NCBI GenBank assembly: GCA_024233345.1 | Contig: JACKPT010000021.1 | Coordinates: 1 to 30,785 of the forward strand | DNA length: 30,785 nucleotides | Origin: Verrucomicrobiota bacterium | Lineage (GTDB): Bacteria > Verrucomicrobiota > Kiritimatiellia > CAIVKH01 | Direction: 5' to 3' | Shown: one piece after another, positions 25,767-30,785 of the stretch | Layout: each line of letters opens with the position of its first letter | Numbering within the stretch: position 1 is the stretch's first letter | The notes under the pieces: model-generated | Databases searched by the model: none | Seen by the model: only the letters and a program-made list of their open reading frames with translations | Told to the model about the DNA's origin: nothing | Position numbers and translations under genes: made by a program

Positions 25767-27527
25767 ATGCCGTGGAAAGACATGCTGGAACGTTATCGCC
25801 TTGCCTTGCTGGGCATCATCCTGGTGACCGGGGCTTTGCTGCGCCTCGCGTTTCTGGGCGAAATTTCCCTGCGCGCCGACACATTGCTCTTCTGGAATCT
25901 TTGTCAGAGTGCTTCCATCACGGCCGGCGATCTCCTGACCCGGTGGACCCAGTTCAATACGGACCAACCTCCCTTGCCCCTGGTCCTGACCAAGTGGATG
26001 ATTGATGGGCTCGGACTACCGGTGACGTTCTTCACAATTCGGTTACCCAGTGCGCTTTTGGGCATTGCCTGTATTCCGGTTCTGTATTGGGCGGGCCGGA
26101 AATCGGAAGGAACCGGGATGGGGCTGTTGCTCGCAGCCCTGATTGCCCTCGCTCCGTTTCATATCCAAATGTCCATGGAGGCCTACTATTACTCCGGCCT
26201 GATTTTTGGTTCGGTTCTGTTGTTTGCGGCATTTCTCGATGCCGCGACCTGGAATCGCCAGGGCCGCAGGCCCGGAGCATGGTTCTATGTTTTTTATACT
26301 GCAGGCTTTGCCTTCATGGTCCATTCCCAGTTCACGGGGTGGCCGCTTGCCTTCCTGCTCTCGGGCTCGATCATTCTGCTCGCGATGGTTGAGTGGAAGA
26401 AAAAGAAGCTCTCCACCGATCACCTATATGCCATCGCGGCCATCCTCGTCGCCCAGGGAGTGCTATTGCTCCTGGTGCCGTGGGGCCCTCGTTACATCCT
26501 CGCGAAAACCTCCAGTCCCCAGAAAGAGATTGGCCAACAGGTGGCGGAAATGACCGGGGAAACCGAGTGGTCGATGTTGCACCGGGTCTTTGCTTCGTTT
26601 GGTTTTGGCGGTACGGGTTTGCGGGCGATCCTGACCCTCGGGATCCTGGCCATCGGGGTGGTGGTTCTGATCCGCCAGCGCGACCGTTGGATGCGCAATG
26701 GGCTGATCGGCTTGATGATTGCCGGCAGTTTTGTCGCCTTCTTTGTCACTCGCCAGTCGATCGGGGCCATGTATGAAAGTCGCTATGTCGCTGGCTTGCT
26801 CCCGGTGGTCCTCCTGATTCTGGCCTACGGGCTGCTGCCGGGAGGCGGAAGCCTGTCCCGCAAATGGTCGCTGGCCGCTGCGCCGGTGGCGTTGCTGCTG
26901 TTGTCCTATCCCGCCTGGCTGAGTGCCACGCTCAGCGGTCAGCCCACCCCGTATCTGAAGGTGACTCACTACATGGATGAACACCTTGCCCCGGGAACCC
27001 CGGTGCTGGTGGATCGCTGGTTTGAGCCGTGGAATGAATTGGCCGCGCATCCCTCCAGCAATGCGGTCTATACCTTTACCTATCCCAATGAACCGGTGGA
27101 CCAGTTTCGACAGATCAACTGGCGGAAAACCGCCATCGATTTCTTGACCCGGAATCCTGACGCCGGCTATCTCGAAGTGGCCAAAAGCTATTGGGAAGTG
27201 GCGGATATCGGTTCATGGGAATGGCCGCGGGAGTTCTTCCGCCATCAGATTGCGTTTACCAATGATGCGGGGTTGAAATTGCGTAACCTTCAATTGGCGG
27301 CCCGGGGCGATTTTTATGCCGATAATACCAACCGTCTGGTGGTGGAGTTTTTCTATAATACGCGCGACGATGTATTGGCTCAGTGGCGTGAGCAGGGGCG
27401 GGAGTTTGGCCTCTGGTATGGAGAGGGATGGCGGTTTGAAAAGTCCGGACCGATGGGGACCCGGGTGCAGACTCGCGATTTCCGGATTGGCGCATGGATG
27501 TCCTCGCAAGCCACCTTGAGGTGGTAA
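25767..27527 (+). CDS. Membrane glycosyltransferase, GT39/PMT (ArnT-like); true end probably 27766
   Basis: This is a polytopic protein of 586 residues as written, with about ten hydrophobic segments. It has the layout of the PMT/ArnT superfamily, which moves a sugar from a polyprenyl-phosphate donor to a lipid or protein on the outer face of the inner membrane. The first-loop Asp expected for catalysis is in SLRADTLLFW, and the second conserved loop string is DQPPLPLVL. The C-terminal third is a soluble domain (from about KVTHYMDEHLAPGTPVLVDRW). The stop at 27525 probably results from an indel: the same frame continues as PTREPVQALLRVQASP, then TVTSSWSGQPVFQGFKNG, and after further frame changes as PVNLRDAGQTGAAVLLVDAV, ending at 27766. 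This resembles a complete beta-sandwich C-terminus. Confidence 0.85.
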   Translation: MPWKDMLERYRLALLGIILVTGALLRLAFLGEISLRADTLLFWNLCQSASITAGDLLTRWTQFNTDQPPLPLVLTKWMIDGLGLPVTFFTIRLPSALLGIACIPVLYWAGRKSEGTGMGLLLAALIALAPFHIQMSMEAYYYSGLIFGSVLLFAAFLDAATWNRQGRRPGAWFYVFYTAGFAFMVHSQFTGWPLAFLLSGSIILLAMVEWKKKKLSTDHLYAIAAILVAQGVLLLLVPWGPRYILAKTSSPQKEIGQQVAEMTGETEWSMLHRVFASFGFGGTGLRAILTLGILAIGVVVLIRQRDRWMRNGLIGLMIAGSFVAFFVTRQSIGAMYESRYVAGLLPVVLLILAYGLLPGGGSLSRKWSLAAAPVALLLLSYPAWLSATLSGQPTPYLKVTHYMDEHLAPGTPVLVDRWFEPWNELAAHPSSNAVYTFTYPNEPVDQFRQINWRKTAIDFLTRNPDAGYLEVAKSYWEVADIGSWEWPREFFRHQIAFTNDAGLKLRNLQLAARGDFYADNTNRLVVEFFYNTRDDVLAQWREQGREFGLWYGEGWRFEKSGPMGTRVQTRDFRIGAWMSSQATLRW

Positions 27528-27766
27528 CCCACCCGCGAGCCGGTGCAGGCCCTCCTGCGGGTGCAGGCCTCGCCCTGAACGGTGACAAGCAGTTGGTCGG
27601 GCCAGCCGGTTTTCCAAGGGTTCAAAAATGGTGAGCTGACTGTCTGGCAGATGGGGCCGATCACCTGGCCCCGGAAGCCACAACCCCGGTGAATCTGCGG
27701 GATGCCGGCCAGACAGGTGCCGCAGTCTTACTGGTGGATGCTGTGGACGTGGTACGGGCACCCTGA
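27528..27766 (+). pseudogene. Frame-broken 3' end of the membrane glycosyltransferase
   Basis: Beyond the stop at 27525, protein-like sequence continues on the plus strand in shifting frames. It reads PTREPVQALLRVQASP, a stop, TVTSSWSGQPVFQGFKNG and ELTVWQMGP in the glycosyltransferase frame, then NLRDAGQTGAAVLLVDAVDV and a TGA at 27764-27766 in another frame. The end has the 'G-x-x-G-x-x-x-x-V-D-A-V' style seen at the close of jelly-roll domains, so I read it as the real C-terminus of the same gene. At least three indels are needed. Confidence 0.55.
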
Positions 27767-27820
27767 TCCAGTTTCCTGTCTTCGGGCTCGCGTAGCTCGC
27801 TCCTTGTTCCGGTGGGCGGA

Positions 27821-28532
27821 TCAGCGATCCGCGAGATACCGTTCCATTCGCGCGATGCCTTCGGGGTGCCCATATCGAGGAGGGAGGGGGACCGGATGGC
27901 ACGGATGCTGCCGGTGGCGCAAAGGGCGGGAAACAGATCTTGTTCGAGCGAGCAGGGATCGTGGTCGGGATGGCTTCCAGGACCGCGGCCCGGGCGAGAT
28001 AGATGCCCCCGTTCACCCACCCGCCATCCCGGTCGGATTTTTCTCGAAAGGCGGTGATGCGGTTCTGGTCATCCAGTTCTACTGTTCCGTAATGTCCCCG
28101 TTCCGCCATCTCTACCGTAGACATCCACAGACCGGTGGTCTCCTCCCCGGTGGCGGCTTTGACAAAGTCGGCCAGTCGCACCTCCGGCAGCAGGCTGTCG
28201 CCGTTCAAGACAAAGGTCACGGGGTCGGACCATTGAGCCTGTGCTACCGCGTACCGCAGCCCCCCCCCGGTACCGAGCGGTTCCGGTTCCACCGAGGCGG
28301 TCAGGGTCATGCCCGCAACGGGATGGTCCTCAATCCAGGCTTGAAGCTGTTCGCCGCGGTAGCCGGCTGCCAGGTGCAGTCGCTCGATTCCTTGGGCGCG
28401 CAGCCGTTCGATCTGGTGGGCCAGGAAGGGTTTGCCACACACCGGAACCAGGGCCTTGGGGCGATCCCGATAGAGGGAGCGAAGCCGGGTGCCCAGTCCG
28501 CCAACCAATACGATTGCGCCGGGAGTTGTCAT
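27821..28532 (-). CDS. hddC: HddC-like sugar-1-phosphate nucleotidyltransferase (two frameshifts near 3' end)
   Basis: The predicted reaction is transfer of GMP to D-glycero-alpha-D-manno-heptose 1-phosphate, giving GDP-heptose. The nucleotide-binding signature is IVLVGGLGTRLRSLYRDRPK followed by ALVPVCGKPFL. Other landmarks are PEPLGTGGGLRYA, the metal-binding FVLNGDSLL and GWVNGGIYL. After LEAIPTTIP (about residue 190) the frame must change near 27955 to read CSLEQDLFPALCATG and SLLDMGTP, and again near 27863 to read GIARMERYLADR and stop at 27821. The corrected length is 237 residues, normal for HddC. The uncorrected frame runs to 27213 and appends some 250 meaningless residues. The ATG overlaps the upstream GT4 stop by 4 nt. 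The GDP-heptose role rests on the HddA-like kinase two genes upstream; another sugar is possible. Confidence 0.75.
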
Positions 28533-29743
28533 GATGCGTTCTCTTGGGAAAGGCCCGCGAGGGCGAGCAGCGGTTCCACGGTTTGGGAGGTGACCGCCTC
28601 CATACTGAAGTGGACCAGCGAATCCGCGTGGGCCGCACTTCCGAGCCGGGTGCGCAGGGCTGCATCTTCAGCCAGTTCGATCAGCCGCCGGTCAAACTCA
28701 TCGGTGCAAACAGGATCGAACAGAAACCCATTGCGATCATCGTGCACCACCTCGCTGACCCCCCCGAGTCGGGCCGCCAGAATCGGGAGGCCGCAGGCCA
28801 TGCTGTGGACAAGCGCGCCAGTCATGTGGAAATCATCAGATTGATGGCCCACCCGCATAACCAGCCCGATATCCCCTGCATTGAGCGCCCGATTGACATC
28901 GGCCCGCCCGGGGAGCCATCCGGTCAGTTGCACGATGGATTCCAGAGCGAGCTCCCGGACCATCTCCTTGAGTCTGGGCATGTCCGGGCCATCGCCCACC
29001 AGCAGGTAGCGCAGATGGGGCAGGCGCTCCCGGTTCCTGGCCAGCGCGGAAAGAATACGATCATTCCCCTTGTTGGGGTGCAGAATGCCATGATGCACCA
29101 GCACCACGTCGTCCTCCCCATACCCAAACGCCTTTTTGCATGCAGCCTTGTCCAATGGATGAAACACTTCATGATCGCAGGGGTCGTATACCGGGCGAAT
29201 GTGGTCCGCGGGGATACCCTGGCTGGCCAGGTAGGCGCGGGTGGCTTTGGCCCGGGTGAAGATCAAGGGAAGTTTGCCCCATGCTTCGAGATCCTTTCGC
29301 CGGATCCAGCGGGCCAGCGGGCGCAACAGCCGGTGGGGCATGAGGTAAATATCCACAAAAAAATCGGCCACTGTGATCGCCACGTTGGGACCGAAATACC
29401 TGAGCGCAATGGAAGCGGTAAGGGGGATGGTTTCGTCGATGTAGACCGCCTTGACCCCGAGGTCGCGGCAGGTGCGGGCGACCTTGGGCAGGGCGATCAG
29501 CCAGCGCAGGGTTTTCCAGTGCTTGTCCTGGTTGTGGGTCCGGTCAACTTTTCCCACCACGGTATGGATGATCGCGTTTCGGCGGATCGTTTCCGGCACC
29601 GGGGTGTCGCTGGTCATGCCGAAGTAATGCACTTCGGCATGTTGGGCGAGGGCCTCGACAATTTCGGGCATGGCGTGAAACAGTTCGGTGTGCTCGGCGG
29701 GACCGTAACGAAACCACAGGGCAATGCGGGGTAGGTCCGCCAT
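28529..29743 (-). CDS. GT4-like glycosyltransferase
   Basis: This 404-residue GT-B protein has the donor-domain strings LVHHGILHPNKGNDRIL (about 215-231), LLVGDGPDMPRLKEM and SMACGLPILAARLGGVSEVV, typical of the GT4/Glycos_transf_1 fold. The E-x7-E region is altered: the residue before SMACG is His 313 rather than Glu, and the first Glu position holds Phe 305, with Asp 303-304 nearby (SDDFHMTGALVHSMACG). The N-terminal domain begins RIALWFRYGPAEHTELF. The frame extends to 29863, but the ATG at 29743 is preceded by GGAG with an 8-nt spacer and lies 5 nt after the kinase stop, so I use it. The stop overlaps the next gene by 4 nt. It is likely to transfer a sugar, perhaps heptose, in glycan assembly (context inference). 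Confidence 0.85.
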   Translation of the reverse strand: MADLPRIALWFRYGPAEHTELFHAMPEIVEALAQHAEVHYFGMTSDTPVPETIRRNAIIHTVVGKVDRTHNQDKHWKTLRWLIALPKVARTCRDLGVKAVYIDETIPLTASIALRYFGPNVAITVADFFVDIYLMPHRLLRPLARWIRRKDLEAWGKLPLIFTRAKATRAYLASQGIPADHIRPVYDPCDHEVFHPLDKAACKKAFGYGEDDVVLVHHGILHPNKGNDRILSALARNRERLPHLRYLLVGDGPDMPRLKEMVRELALESIVQLTGWLPGRADVNRALNAGDIGLVMRVGHQSDDFHMTGALVHSMACGLPILAARLGGVSEVVHDDRNGFLFDPVCTDEFDRRLIELAEDAALRTRLGSAAHADSLVHFSMEAVTSQTVEPLLALAGLSQENAS

Positions 29744-29748
29744 CGGGA

Positions 29749-30735
29749 TTACTCCGGATCCTGGAAGATGATCCGGCTGCCCACCGGGCAACAGCGGAAA
29801 TCGACTTCCTGCAGACCTTCGAGCCCTTTGCGTATGGCGCTGTGTCGGTCCGGGTGGGCCCATACGAGGAGAAAGCCCCGTCCGCCCGCACCGAGAAGCT
29901 TGCCGCCAAGGGCCCCGTGCTTGATGGCGGTATCGTAATGGGTATCGATGGCGGCATTGGAGATGCCACTGGACAGGGACCGTTTGAGCATCCAGGACTC
30001 GTGAAGGAGGGCCCCAAACTCATCGAGGTCGCCGGTGCCGACGAGTATCTGCTCCGCCCGTTCCGCCATCTCCTTCATGGTGAGCAGGGTTGCATGGTTG
30101 CGGGCGGTGTTCTTTTTCTGCTCGGTCAGCACTTCTTCGGCCGAGGACTCCACCCCGGTGAAGAACATCATGGTGTTGTCTTCCAGGGTCTGGATGCGTG
30201 AACTGGAAAGGGGGAGGCGGGTCACGGTAATGCCGGGGCCGGGACCGAAAGCGACCCGGACAAAGCCTCCATAGGCTGCGGCATACTGGTCTTGATGTCC
30301 GCCGGCATCTCCGACCCTTTCGCGCTCGATGTGAATGGCCTGCCGTGCAAGATCCTCCTCGGTGACCCGGTCCCCGGCCAGGGCATGAAGGGCATGCAGC
30401 AGCCCCACGGTAAACGAGGACGAAGACCCGAGTCCGGTGCGGCCGGGAAGGTCCGACACATGGGAGATTTCCAGTCCGCAGTCCGGGCTTCGATAACCGA
30501 GACATTCGCGAATCAGGGGATGCTGAAATTCAGAGGGTTCGAGTACCGATTCAGTGCGGGAGTAACTTGCCCGGTACCGGTGCTTGAAAAAGCGGCTCAA
30601 CCGGTGCAGGGAAATGTAGCAGTACTTGTCGATTGCGGTGAGCAGGGTGACCCCGCCGTGTTCCTGATAAAAATCAGGAAAGTCGGTGCCGCCGCCAAAA
30701 AAACTGACCCGAAAGGGCGTGCGTGAAATAATCAT
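29749..30735 (-). CDS. hddA: D-glycero-alpha-D-manno-heptose-7-phosphate 1-kinase-like GHMP kinase
   Basis: This 328-residue GHMP-superfamily kinase is predicted to phosphorylate the anomeric carbon of heptose 7-phosphate using ATP, an early step to GDP-D-glycero-D-manno-heptose. The N-terminus IISRTPFRVSFFGGGTDFPD is the HddA-type opening. The ATP loop is LPGRTGLGSSSSF at about 96-108, and the C-terminal GHMP motif is GGKLLGAGGRGFLLVWA near 276-292. Length and motifs match HddA and related sugar 1-kinases such as fucokinase-like proteins; the specific sugar is inferred from the partner nucleotidyltransferase. GmhA and GmhB were not found in the window. The start ATG overlaps the stop of an upstream gene by 4 nt. 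Confidence 0.85.
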   Translation of the reverse strand: MIISRTPFRVSFFGGGTDFPDFYQEHGGVTLLTAIDKYCYISLHRLSRFFKHRYRASYSRTESVLEPSEFQHPLIRECLGYRSPDCGLEISHVSDLPGRTGLGSSSSFTVGLLHALHALAGDRVTEEDLARQAIHIERERVGDAGGHQDQYAAAYGGFVRVAFGPGPGITVTRLPLSSSRIQTLEDNTMMFFTGVESSAEEVLTEQKKNTARNHATLLTMKEMAERAEQILVGTGDLDEFGALLHESWMLKRSLSSGISNAAIDTHYDTAIKHGALGGKLLGAGGRGFLLVWAHPDRHSAIRKGLEGLQEVDFRCCPVGSRIIFQDPE

Positions 30736-30785
30736 CCCACCATCTCCTTGCCATCCTGTACTGCCCGGACAAAGGCGTGAACGGT
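30732..30785 (-). CDS. C-terminal end of an unidentified upstream operon gene (partial)
   Basis: Reading the minus strand from the window edge, 17 codons (TVHAFVRAVQDGKEMVG) end in a TGA that overlaps the kinase ATG as ATGA. The overlap matches those between the other genes of this operon, which supports a real coding end. The fragment is too short to name. Confidence 0.5.
   Translation of the reverse strand, partial: TVHAFVRAVQDGKEMVG

Noticed and set aside
27213..27820. C-terminal extension of the nucleotidyltransferase
   Set aside because: It arises only after a frameshift near 27955 and runs antisense through the glycosyltransferase gene. The corrected frame ends at 27821 with a normal-length protein.
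27702..28844. 380-codon plus-strand open frame
   Set aside because: It is a shadow of the nucleotidyltransferase and GT4 genes on the opposite strand, with no domain signature.

Overview
This is about 30.8 kb of GC-rich bacterial DNA. I infer a member of the PVC group (Kiritimatiellota, Verrucomicrobiota or Lentisphaerota). The reasons are two very large secreted or surface proteins built from beta-sandwich repeats, a C-terminal tail ending in GFYRV plus a few residues (a style I associate with that group), palindromic intergenic repeats, and a heptose/glycan gene set. No rRNA, tRNA, CRISPR array, transposase or phage gene was seen, so the assignment rests on protein style alone.

Layout. 1-10294 (+): one giant YD/RHS-repeat surface protein whose start lies before the window. 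Its first part (PPC-like beta-sandwich repeats) is intact to about 690, then broken by at least ten frame changes between 688 and about 2500. From about 2500 to 10294 it is open: CARDB domain, von Willebrand A domain, a run of cadherin/Ig-like domains, YD repeats, RHS core and a glycine-rich C-terminal tip. 10295-10463: two stem-loops with the same loop. 10464-11126 (+): polysaccharide deacetylase. 13671 down to 11141 (-): purD, then a translationally coupled S41-peptidase homologue that has lost its catalytic Ser and Lys. 13870-20922 (+): a 2350-residue secreted protein with jelly-roll and FN3 modules, whose central part is a tandem repeat with an exact 1227-nt period. 20923-21202: two 76-bp direct repeats, each with a hairpin. 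22348 down to 21203 (-): MalY/PatB-type C-S lyase. 22519-23745 (+): MFS transporter.

23755-30785 is a surface-glycan region. A methyltransferase and a GT4 glycosyltransferase (-, 4-nt overlap) diverge from a membrane GT39/ArnT-like glycosyltransferase (+). That gene converges on a minus-strand operon that reads, in transcription order, an unidentified partial gene, an HddA-like heptose-phosphate kinase, a GT4-like glycosyltransferase and an HddC-like nucleotidyltransferase. Overlaps of 4 nt, or gaps of a few nt, link these genes. The kinase and nucleotidyltransferase pair suggests synthesis of GDP-D-glycero-D-manno-heptose for a glycan.

Two patches (688-2500 and about 27520-27970) carry dense frame changes while the encoded protein pattern stays recognisable across frames. 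The second patch hits the 3' ends of two unrelated convergent genes. Local sequence or assembly error is therefore more likely than gene decay. Reconstructed ends are 27766 for the membrane glycosyltransferase and 27821 for the nucleotidyltransferase. The most unusual biology here is the two giant surface proteins and the catalytically dead S41 homologue coupled to purD.
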